Positions 57,466-64,000 of a stretch of DNA of 64,000 bases are shown one piece after another (the first letter of the stretch is position 1; the number at the start of each line of letters is the position of its first letter). Under the pieces are notes generated by a model that did no database searches, was not told the DNA's origin, and worked only from the letters and a program-made list of their open reading frames with translations. The position numbers were made by a program, and so were the translations under genes. This DNA comes from Chromatiaceae bacterium (GTDB taxonomy: Bacteria; Pseudomonadota; Gammaproteobacteria; Chromatiales; Chromatiaceae), in NCBI GenBank assembly GCA_024235255.1, contig JACKMT010000001.1, positions 62,001 to 126,000 on the forward strand, written 5' to 3'.

Positions 57466-58153
57466 CTGCCGGGATGTTCAGCCAATCGAGTATTTGCAGC
57501 GGGTGTGATATGGCACCATCTGCCTGCCATTGCTCCGGCCGGTCGTGCTCACCGATATAACCGAAAAGCGCTGTCAGGGTGCGGGTGCCGGCTCGGTTGC
57601 CTGCGATGATATCGCGTTCCGCGTCGCCTACATAGAGCGTTTCGTCCGGTTGCGCACCGGCAATGCTGCAGGCGTAAATAATCGGTTCGGGGTGGGGTTT
57701 GGATTTGGCGGTCGTGTCGCCGCTGACGATGCAGCTGGCCCGCGCAGTAAGTTGCAGCTGTTGCATTAACGGATCGGTCAGCCAACTCGGCTTGTTAGTC
57801 ACAATACCCCAGGCAATTCCAAGCGCGTCAAGTGCTTCGATAAGCTCTTCGATGCCGGGAAAAAGCCTGGTGCCACGGGTCAGGTTGGATTGATAGTAAT
57901 CGAGAAACTGCTGCCGCAACCCGGAAAAATCGGGGTGCTGCGGTTCCAGTTTGAATCCCAGGCGGATCAATGCAACCCCGCCGTGCGAAACGTGCGGCCG
58001 TATGGTCTCCAGCGGCAGCGGAGTGCGACCATGTAGTGCAAGCGTCAGGTTGAGGGCATAAGCCAGGTCGGGAGCGGTATCGGCAAATGTGCCATCCAGG
58101 TCAAACAGTACCAGCCGTGTGCTCGATGCGGCTTTTGAATCAGGCTCGTTCAT
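57458..58153 (-). CDS. HAD phosphatase, MupP/Gph type
   Basis: A 231-residue haloacid-dehalogenase phosphatase: nucleophile and acid in F-D-L-D-G-T-F-A-D-T, motif II V-T-N-K, and motif III G-D-A-E-R-D-I-I-A-G-N. By sequence it looks like phosphoglycolate phosphatase. By position (directly after ubiG and, with one insertion, before yciK) it matches Pseudomonas MupP, which dephosphorylates N-acetylmuramic acid 6-phosphate in cell-wall recycling. The start ATG 58153 overlaps the ubiG end; a GTG three codons up is an alternative. Confidence 0.9.
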   Translation of the reverse strand: MNEPDSKAASSTRLVLFDLDGTFADTAPDLAYALNLTLALHGRTPLPLETIRPHVSHGGVALIRLGFKLEPQHPDFSGLRQQFLDYYQSNLTRGTRLFPGIEELIEALDALGIAWGIVTNKPSWLTDPLMQQLQLTARASCIVSGDTTAKSKPHPEPIIYACSIAGAQPDETLYVGDAERDIIAGNRAGTRTLTALFGYIGEHDRPEQWQADGAISHPLQILDWLNIPADA

Positions 58154-58859
58154 CTTTGCCACAGCTGAGTAGATAGTTGACGTCTACGTTGCCGGTGACT
58201 AGTCGATAGCGCTGAGTCAGCGGATTGTAGAGCATGCCCGTCATGTTGCGTGCTTGTAGGCCCGCCAAACGGGCCCAGCGCTCCAGTTCGGACGGCCGGA
58301 TGAATTTGGCAAATTCGTGGGTGCCCTTCGGCAACAGGCCAAGCAGGTACTCAGCACCGATAATAGCCAGCAGATACGATTTTGGATTACGGTTGATGGT
58401 GGAGAAGAAAACATGACCTCCCGGTTTCGCAAGGTCGGCACAGGCCCGCACCACAGACGCGGGATCGGGTACGTGTTCCAGCATCTCCATACAAGTGACG
58501 ACATCAAACATACCGGGCTGCTCGGTAGCCAGTTGCTCAACGGGGATCTGCCGATAGTCCACCTGCTGGCCCGATTCCAGCAGATGGAGGCGTGCAACCT
58601 CCAATGGGGCTTTGCCCATATCTATGCCGGTAACGGCTGCCCCCAGCCGGGCCATACTTTCGGCCAGGATGCCGCCCCCGCACCCAACATCAAGCACGTT
58701 CTTGCCATTTAGATCCGCAATCCCATCGATGTATTCGAGACGCAGCGGATTAATGTCATGCAGCGGCTTGAACTCGCTGTTTGGATCCCACCACCGCGAG
58801 GCAAGCTCCTCAAATTTGGCTATCTCAGCCTGGTCCACGTTGTTGTGCTGCTGGTACAT
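58140..58859 (-). CDS. ubiG: Ubiquinone biosynthesis O-methyltransferase
   Basis: A 239-residue S-adenosylmethionine-dependent enzyme that performs both O-methylations of ubiquinone. The start V-D-Q-A-E-I-A-K-F-E-E-L-A-S-R-W-W-D is typical. The SAM motif is V-L-D-V-G-C-G-G-G-I-L-A-E near residue 55, and the post-motif M-E-M-L-E-H-V-P-D-P is present. It heads the ubiG, phosphatase, phytoene-synthase-like, yciK series. Ubiquinone synthesis indicates an aerobic or microaerobic respiratory chain. Confidence 0.97.
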   Translation of the reverse strand: MYQQHNNVDQAEIAKFEELASRWWDPNSEFKPLHDINPLRLEYIDGIADLNGKNVLDVGCGGGILAESMARLGAAVTGIDMGKAPLEVARLHLLESGQQVDYRQIPVEQLATEQPGMFDVVTCMEMLEHVPDPASVVRACADLAKPGGHVFFSTINRNPKSYLLAIIGAEYLLGLLPKGTHEFAKFIRPSELERWARLAGLQARNMTGMLYNPLTQRYRLVTGNVDVNYLLSCGKDERA

Positions 58860-58942
58860 GCATTTACGGCTCTTGGAGTGAAGTGAAAAAGCATTATAGC
58901 GTATAGTAGCGAGGTTTCTGATCTGCTGACGGTACTCAATTA

Positions 58943-60001
58943 GTGTTCAGCTGCGCTTATCGCCAGGGGATAGCCACTTTTTGTTTGGGTCCCCTGTTGT
59001 TTTTGGTCCTGATGGGGCAGGGATGGGCAGCTGTGCCCGACGCGGCAGGTATCACCGCCGACAACCTGGCGCTGGTTGTAAATGATGAGGATCCCTTCAG
59101 TATCAGAACGGCCCAGCGTTACCAGTCGGTGCGCCGGATTCCGTCCGAAAACGTCATACATATACGCTTCAAACCGGTGGCATCAACGATGGATTCAGCG
59201 GTTTTTCATCTGGTAAAACAGGAGGTGGATCGGGTTACACCTGCGCATATACAAGCCTACCTGCTGACCTGGACCCTGCCATACCGGGTAGGCTGCATGT
59301 CGATAACCAGCGCTTTCGCTTTCGGCTACGACACAGCATATTGCGCTGAGGGTTGCCAGCCTACCAAAGCCAGCCCCTACTTCTCCTCCATGAGTGAAGC
59401 TCCGTTCACCGATTTGGGCATCCGCCCGACAATGATGCTGGCAGGTGTCGACGGCAAGCAGATAGACGCTCTGATCGAGCGCGGCGTGGAGGCTGACTAT
59501 GCGCAACCTACAGGCACCATCTATCTGGTGACGACCGGCGATAAGGCGCGCAGCACGCGAACACCCGCATTCAGGAATCTCGCGGAACGATTTCAAGGGG
59601 GCTTACCGCTGCGCCATTTGGAAACCGATGCGCTTACCGGGAAAAAAGATGTGATGCTCTATTTTACCGGAGCCACCTGGGTTGCAGGATTGGAGACGCT
59701 GACGTTCCTGCCTGGAGCGGCAGCCGACCACCTGACTTCTGCCGGCGGGGTGCTCGACGGTGTCGGTCAGATGAGCATACTGCGGTGGCTTGAAGCGGGC
59801 GCTACAGCCAGCTACGGCGCTGTAGTCGAACCTTGTAATTATCCCCAGAAGTTCCCGCACCCGGGCGTATTCATTGCCAGTTATCTGCGCGGCGGCAGCT
59901 TGATTGAAAGTTATTGGAAAAGCGTTCACTGGCCAGGGCAAGGGGTGTTTGTCGGTGAGCCCCTGGCCAGGCCATTTGCACGGAAACCTGATGCAGAGTG
60001 A
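58943..60001 (+). CDS. TIGR03790 family secreted protein
   Basis: A 352-residue protein. A signal peptide covers residues 1-30 (L-G-P-L-L-F-L-V-L-M-G-Q-G-W-A). It has the marks of the uncharacterised TIGR03790 family: N-L-A-L-V-V-N-D-E-D-P-F-S, then R-R-I-P-S-E-N-V-I-H-I, then L-T-W-T-L-P-Y-R-V, and near the end W-L-E-A-G-A-T-A-S-Y-G-A-V-V-E-P. The start codon is GTG at 58943, without a clear ribosome site. It overlaps an aspartyl-protease gene by 11 bases. Its activity is unknown; the end resembles caspase/gingipain-fold proteins (inference). Confidence 0.85.
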   Translation: MFSCAYRQGIATFCLGPLLFLVLMGQGWAAVPDAAGITADNLALVVNDEDPFSIRTAQRYQSVRRIPSENVIHIRFKPVASTMDSAVFHLVKQEVDRVTPAHIQAYLLTWTLPYRVGCMSITSAFAFGYDTAYCAEGCQPTKASPYFSSMSEAPFTDLGIRPTMMLAGVDGKQIDALIERGVEADYAQPTGTIYLVTTGDKARSTRTPAFRNLAERFQGGLPLRHLETDALTGKKDVMLYFTGATWVAGLETLTFLPGAAADHLTSAGGVLDGVGQMSILRWLEAGATASYGAVVEPCNYPQKFPHPGVFIASYLRGGSLIESYWKSVHWPGQGVFVGEPLARPFARKPDAE

Positions 60002-60677
60002 ATTCGGTAAGCTGATGTTGGCGGCCTCGATCGGTCTGACAGCGCCGGTTGCCGGAGCCGACCTGAAATCTCAATTGGAGTCGCTGGCTGATGAGCACGG
60101 CATCGTACTTTCCGGTGAAGCTGTACTTGCCGGCGCCTCGGCTGTTGCTGCGAAGGGTGATATTGCCGAACGCATCAAACAGATGTTGTCAGGTTTTAAT
60201 CATGTGGTAGTGCACTCCCCGCAGGGTGCTGTCTCCCGTGTCATGGTTCTTGGAGCGGTCCGGCCGGCCTCGGCGCTACCCGATCAGATTGTTATAAACA
60301 CCAAAAGATTGGGCCGCCACCATGCCTTGACGGCGACATTGATCGGCGCGGACGGTGCGGAAATAGAGCGGCAGCTGATTGTGGATACCGGATCAACATT
60401 TGTCGTATTGCCGATATCACTTGCCGACTCATTGCATATCGATAGCGCTAATCTGAGTTTTCGTGAATTGCAGACGGTGGCTGGACGGGTAAAAGCACAG
60501 ATCGGCAATCTGCATGCGCTGCGTATCGGTGGAAGAGAGCTCAGGAATGTGGCCGCCGCATTTATCGCCGATGCCGATATCGGAGACAATCTGCTGCTGG
60601 GGATGAGTGTCCTCGATCGCTTTCAAGTGACTTTTCAGGATCGGGAGGATCGGCTGATATTGACTTTTCGTAACTGA
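59991..60677 (+). CDS. Retropepsin-like aspartyl protease family protein
   Basis: A 228-residue protein. Residues 1-20 are a likely signal peptide (L-A-A-S-I-G-L-T-A-P-V-A-G-A). The catalytic motif I-V-D-T-G-S-T-F-V-V-L-P lies near residue 126, followed by the flap region and the hydrophobic L-G-M-S-V-L-D-R-F. This matches clan AA retropepsin-like proteins such as TIGR02281. The start is ATG 59991, overlapping the end of the TIGR03790 gene; in-frame starts up to 29 codons earlier lie deep in that gene. A paired periplasmic function is likely, but the substrate is unknown. Confidence 0.85.
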   Translation: MQSEFGKLMLAASIGLTAPVAGADLKSQLESLADEHGIVLSGEAVLAGASAVAAKGDIAERIKQMLSGFNHVVVHSPQGAVSRVMVLGAVRPASALPDQIVINTKRLGRHHALTATLIGADGAEIERQLIVDTGSTFVVLPISLADSLHIDSANLSFRELQTVAGRVKAQIGNLHALRIGGRELRNVAAAFIADADIGDNLLLGMSVLDRFQVTFQDREDRLILTFRN

Positions 60678-60699
60678 ACCCGGCTTCCACCACCCTTGC

Positions 60700-61737
60700 T
60701 CAAAGTGCCAGAAAAAAGAGTACCGCCGCCGTTCCAGCCCCGACGATAGCTGCCATCGCGGAAAAAGTGAGCGCCTGGCTTTTGGCCGATTTTTCGACTT
60801 CGGATATTTGTTTGTTGATCTTCATTTCAAGCGCCGGGTTTGTCGCCTCCCTGGCGGAAGATTGAGTCGACTGCGCCAATTTACGGGCAATCACATCAGC
60901 TTTCTCCTCGGCAGCGGAAAATGCTGTCTCCATTGCAATCTCCTGGACATGCCTGGAAATCTTCGCTGAGTTAATAACCTCCGCTGCCAGCTGCTGCTTC
61001 AACTCCAACAGCTGATCAGCCACCATTTCGCTCATTTTGGCAAGACGTTCGTCTAGAAAATCACTGATCTCCTGTTTGCTCATCGAAGCGCTGCCCGCAG
61101 CAGCGGCCGCGGCGTCGATTTTTTGCTCGATCAATGTTTCGAGCGCATCATGCTGCTGCTTCAACTGCGCCTCCAGAGACTCCTCTATCAGCGCAATTCT
61201 TGTTTTAAGCGAAGCATCCACAATCGATTCGATTTGTGCTTCAGTGAGGCTTTCCGCCGCTTCCGGTCTTTGTTCGGCGTATCCGGAACCGGCCATTTCG
61301 GTGTGTGAAACAGGGTGTTGCCGAAATGTTTCGAGTGCGGGTTGATTGTTGTCGATCGCCTTGTTGATTGCGATCAGTATCTCCTCCAGTTTTTCGTCCG
61401 AAGGCGGTTTGACCAAGGTGCCGAGTGCTCCGTACGATTTTGCTTCTGCTCGATACTCTTCGCCGTCGTTGGAGGTACACATGACGACCGGAATATGCGC
61501 TGTCGCCGGATTCTTTTTAATCAGAGATGTGGCTACCAGACCGTCCATTCCCTTCATCATATGGTCCATGAAGACAGCATCGGGTCGATGAGTTTTTAAG
61601 AACTCGAGTGCGTCCTCGGCAGAGGCGGCCATCTCTACGCTAAAGTCGTGCTGTTGCAACAACTTCCCTAGTACAAACCTCGCGGACTTCGAATCGTCCA
61701 CCAGAAGAGCATTTCTGGCCAACTTTTTTTCTCCCAT
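60700..61737 (-). CDS. Response regulator with coiled coil and C-terminal membrane anchor
   Basis: A 345-residue protein. Residues 9-125 are a REC domain with the acidic pair D14-D15, phospho-acceptor Asp58 (A-V-F-M-D-H-M-M) and Lys in L-V-K-P-P-S. Residues about 165-310 are charged and alanine/glutamate-rich, with heptads that predict coiled coils. Residues 322-345 are a hydrophobic helix at the very C-terminus (A-A-I-V-G-A-G-T-A-A-V-L-F-F-L-A-L). No DNA-binding or enzymatic output domain is seen. No histidine kinase gene is adjacent. The design suggests phosphorylation-dependent assembly at the membrane (inference). Confidence 0.85.
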   Translation of the reverse strand: MGEKKLARNALLVDDSKSARFVLGKLLQQHDFSVEMAASAEDALEFLKTHRPDAVFMDHMMKGMDGLVATSLIKKNPATAHIPVVMCTSNDGEEYRAEAKSYGALGTLVKPPSDEKLEEILIAINKAIDNNQPALETFRQHPVSHTEMAGSGYAEQRPEAAESLTEAQIESIVDASLKTRIALIEESLEAQLKQQHDALETLIEQKIDAAAAAAGSASMSKQEISDFLDERLAKMSEMVADQLLELKQQLAAEVINSAKISRHVQEIAMETAFSAAEEKADVIARKLAQSTQSSAREATNPALEMKINKQISEVEKSAKSQALTFSAMAAIVGAGTAAVLFFLAL

Positions 61738-61816
61738 ACCTTAATTTTGACAGAATTGATGAATCAGGAGAGATATCGACAGCGCTGTAAGTTACTTGAG
61801 AAGCACACTGTTTGCA

Positions 61817-62296
61817 TCACTCCAGCGCCTCCTGGACGATGCCATCGATCAATTTGAGCAGATCTGCCTCGACTGTGTCTGCATCCCCGAGCATAGCGGG
61901 ACGCCGATAGGCAATAAAGGTGTGATCCTCATCGCCCACTTGTTGGTAGATGCTCAGGGTAAGCGGGCAGGTTGCCATATTCGCAGGGTGTGCTTTAGAC
62001 ATGCGATAAGAGAGCATTATGCTGCAGAACTCCAGCGACTCCGCCTTTTCATACAGCTTGGCCTCCAGGCCGGTATCCGCGGCGGTGCGGCTGAGCATAT
62101 CACTGATATGCAGCGTGTTGGTAACGATCATTCCCCGGCCGGTAATGGCAAATTCGATATTCGATTTGATATCGCTGTAGGTTGCTGTCGATTCATACAC
62201 GACGATGGGCGATTCTGCAGGTGTTACCGGTTCCGCGCTCACCGCCTGCTGAGTCTGAAACAACAGTGCAAATAAAATTGATGCGATTCTAAACAT
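61817..62296 (-). CDS. Secreted DUF302 family protein
   Basis: A 159-residue protein. A signal peptide covers residues 1-21 (I-A-S-I-L-F-A-L-L-F-Q, then A-V-S-A). The DUF302 core shows I-E-F-A-I-T-G-R-G-M-I-V-T-N-T-L-H-I-S and L-E-F-C-S-I-M-L-S-Y. The family is small and without a settled role, but often occurs in sulfur-oxidising bacteria. The start is ATG 62296, with AAGG nine bases upstream. The start overlaps the end of a 66-codon frame behind mtaD. Confidence 0.82.
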   Translation of the reverse strand: MFRIASILFALLFQTQQAVSAEPVTPAESPIVVYESTATYSDIKSNIEFAITGRGMIVTNTLHISDMLSRTAADTGLEAKLYEKAESLEFCSIMLSYRMSKAHPANMATCPLTLSIYQQVGDEDHTFIAYRRPAMLGDADTVEADLLKLIDGIVQEALE

Positions 62297-62489
62297 GGTA
62301 ATAAGCCTTGGCTTTAATCTGCTGCGGAAAAAATGGCTGCTCCCGCTTGGAGTCGTCTGTATTGCAAAACACGACGTTGTAAAATTCCTCATCATCCATT
62401 CGGAGAGCGGATTGAGTGGAGAGGTGATCCTGATTCAGCATTACGCTTGAGAGCCGGTATTCACCGGACGAGATCACTTCATCCTGCAT
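62289..62489 (-). CDS. Possible 66-residue protein between mtaD and the DUF302 gene
   Basis: An open frame begins ATG 62489, seven bases after the mtaD stop, and ends inside the DUF302 start region with an 8-base overlap. The product starts M-Q-D-E-V-I-S-S-G-E-Y-R and has one cysteine in V-V-F-C-N-T-D-D. The tight spacing on both sides suggests an operon gene. Against it, the ribosome site is poor and no family is recognised. Confidence 0.4.
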   Translation of the reverse strand: MQDEVISSGEYRLSSVMLNQDHLSTQSALRMDDEEFYNVVFCNTDDSKREQPFFPQQIKAKAYYHV

Positions 62490-62496
62490 AGTAAAG

Positions 62497-63816
62497 TTAG
62501 TGATCGTATCGTGCAATTTTGCTCCGCCACTCTTCGGCACGTGCGATGATCTCTTGGCCATCCAGTGTGGTCAATTGTCCGGATCGTAACAGGTGCCGTC
62601 CCGCGACCCAGACATCGCTCACCTTATCGCGACCGGTAGCGTAGACCAGCTGCGAAACCGGATGGTAGACTGGTTGGGACTCTATAGCACCTAGATTCAC
62701 TGCGCAGATATCCGCCTCCTTGCCGATCTCCAGTGAACCGATTTCACGCTCCATGCCCAGTGCCTTGGCGCCGTTAATTGTTGCCAGACGCAGCGCATCA
62801 TAAGCGGGTAGGGCACTCGCATCTCCTGCCAAGCCTTTCGCCAGCAGCGCAGCAGTGCGCATTTCGCTAAACATATTCAGATCGTTATTGGAGGCGGCGC
62901 CATCGGTGCCGAGGGCGACATTAACCCCGGCCCGCATTAGCCGGGTTACCGGACAGAAACCTGAGGCTAGTTTGAGATTCGATTCCGGACAATGCACAAC
63001 ATGCGCGCTGCTGCCGGCAAAGGCCTCGATTTCGTTCTCCTCCAGGTGGGTCATATGTACCGCCATCAGAGATGGCGAGACCAACCCCAAAGCCTCGAGC
63101 CGCTGCAATGGGCGGGCACCATACTGGGCGAGGTTCTGCTGCACCTCATCACTGGTTTCATGGACATGCATATGGACCGGGATGTCAAGTTCGTCTGAGA
63201 GTATCCTGATCCGTTCCAGCGGAGCATCGGATACAGAGTAGGGGGCGTGGGGGGCGAAAGCGGTCCTTACCAGGCTGTTGTTGCGGAACTGATCGTGAAC
63301 CTCCAGACCGCGCCGCAGATACTCAGCTGCGTCCCCGGCCCAGGCCGATGGGAAGTCGATCAGAATCAGTCCGACCACTGCTCGCATGCCTGCCGCTGAA
63401 GCGACATGCCCGGTGACATCGGGAAAAAAGTACATATCATTGAAACAGGTAACGCCGCCGCGCAGCATCTCGGCTATCGCCAGGCGGGTTCCGTCTGCCA
63501 CGAACTCTTCGTTGACCCAGCGGGCTTCAGCCGGCCAGATATGTTCGTTTAGCCATGTCATCAGCGGCATATCGTCTGCCAGACCGCGTAACAGAGACAT
63601 GCTGGCGTGTGTGTGGGCGTTGATCAGACCGGGGATCAATGCGTGGTCGGCAAGCGTGTGTTCGGTGTCTGCTGAGTATTGCTGCCGGGCATCCGTGCTG
63701 GAAAGAATATCCAGAATTCTTCCGCCTTTGATGGCGATCGCATGGTGCTCGAAGATATTGCTGTCGGCATCGACCGGTACGATCCAGCGTGCATGTATCA
63801 ATGTGTCGATATTCAA
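62497..63816 (-). CDS. mtaD: 5-methylthioadenosine/S-adenosylhomocysteine deaminase (TRZ/ATZ family)
   Basis: A 439-residue amidohydrolase. The metal-binding motif I-N-A-H-T-H-A-S-M is near residue 65, H-V-H-E-T near 217, and L-G-T-D-G-A-A-S-N-N near 303, all with the expected histidines and Asp. In Pseudomonas this enzyme deaminates methylthioadenosine to methylthioinosine for methionine salvage. The divergent mtnA at the window edge supports that role. A catalytic zinc or iron is expected. Confidence 0.93.
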   Translation of the reverse strand: MNIDTLIHARWIVPVDADSNIFEHHAIAIKGGRILDILSSTDARQQYSADTEHTLADHALIPGLINAHTHASMSLLRGLADDMPLMTWLNEHIWPAEARWVNEEFVADGTRLAIAEMLRGGVTCFNDMYFFPDVTGHVASAAGMRAVVGLILIDFPSAWAGDAAEYLRRGLEVHDQFRNNSLVRTAFAPHAPYSVSDAPLERIRILSDELDIPVHMHVHETSDEVQQNLAQYGARPLQRLEALGLVSPSLMAVHMTHLEENEIEAFAGSSAHVVHCPESNLKLASGFCPVTRLMRAGVNVALGTDGAASNNDLNMFSEMRTAALLAKGLAGDASALPAYDALRLATINGAKALGMEREIGSLEIGKEADICAVNLGAIESQPVYHPVSQLVYATGRDKVSDVWVAGRHLLRSGQLTTLDGQEIIARAEEWRSKIARYDH

Positions 63817-63893
63817 TATTTCACCCTAAGTGTGTAACGCCTGTAAGATACGTACCTGTTAAGATGTATGAATTTGCCACGGGTTTGAATCAG

Positions 63894-64000
63894 ATGGAAG
63901 CGTTAAGCTTGGATATTTCTGCCGACGCCGACCACGCCATTGTTTGGCAAAACGATCGGTTGTACCTGCTCGATCAGCGATTGCTGCCTGACGAGGAGCA
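63894..64000 (+). CDS. mtnA: Methylthioribose-1-phosphate isomerase, 5' part
   Basis: Only the first 35 codons are inside the window. The translation ends W-Q-N-D-R-L-Y-L-L-D-Q-R-L-L-P-D-E-E, characteristic of the MtnA N-terminus. The start is ATG 63894; an in-frame ATG at 63864 is an alternative. The gene is divergent from mtaD, as in Pseudomonas. Confidence 0.8.
   Translation, partial: MEALSLDISADADHAIVWQNDRLYLLDQRLLPDEE

Overview
The window reads as chromosome of a sulfur-oxidising, polyhydroxyalkanoate-storing gammaproteobacterium, probably of the Chromatiales/Sedimenticola type. This lineage is inferred from gene content and gene order. The evidence is a dissimilatory-type ATP sulfurylase (sat), a sulfhydrylase of the MetY family, two DsrE-fold periplasmic proteins, a SoxW-like thioredoxin, a class I PHA synthase and an extracellular-type PHA depolymerase. 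Two housekeeping blocks have Pseudomonas- or E. coli-like order. There are about 57 protein-coding genes or fragments, one tRNA (Asn) and one recognisable gene relic. I saw no CRISPR array, rRNA or intact insertion sequence.

Layout: 1-1280, a depolymerase cut by the window edge; 1433-1621, a relic of an ABC-2 permease; 1707-6698, an A+T-rich surface-polysaccharide cluster (three glycosyltransferases and an asparagine-synthetase-like protein); 7081-13643, a Mut7-C protein, a RES/Xre toxin-antitoxin pair, an RND pump subunit and a pentapeptide-repeat protein; 13803-21101, a diguanylate cyclase, a cation/proton antiporter, phaC, an aldo/keto reductase and DegQ; 21303-24339, Hsp20 and a Clp ATPase, which form a co-oriented proteostasis cluster with degQ.

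Next come a radical SAM protein, a NUDIX/eIF2B-like pair and an EEP nuclease (24602-28218). An ECF sigma factor, an anti-sigma factor carrying a DsrE domain, and a stand-alone periplasmic DsrE protein follow (28403-30228); I regard this as the most novel system in the window. Then a mini J-domain protein and a 37-aa membrane peptide, a Mth938-like protein and a histone-deacetylase-family enzyme, tRNA-Asn, a pseudopilin, an aminotransferase, uvrB and an orphan ParA. Sulfur metabolism occupies 39288-42668 (a broken CxxC mini-ORF, sat, metY and a thioredoxin).

From 42777 on, the genes are mostly housekeeping: an ADP-ribose pyrophosphatase, a secretin-like fragment, an OmpA-family protein, purB, acnB, HDOD and RRM proteins, hflD, mnmA, rluE, a second diguanylate cyclase, then yciK, a phytoene-synthase-like gene, mupP/gph and ubiG, a TIGR03790/retropepsin pair, a membrane-anchored response regulator, a DUF302 protein, mtaD and the start of mtnA. 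The rluE-mnmA-hflD-purB and mtnA-mtaD-ubiG-mupP-yciK orders are both recognisable, and both are interrupted by extra genes.
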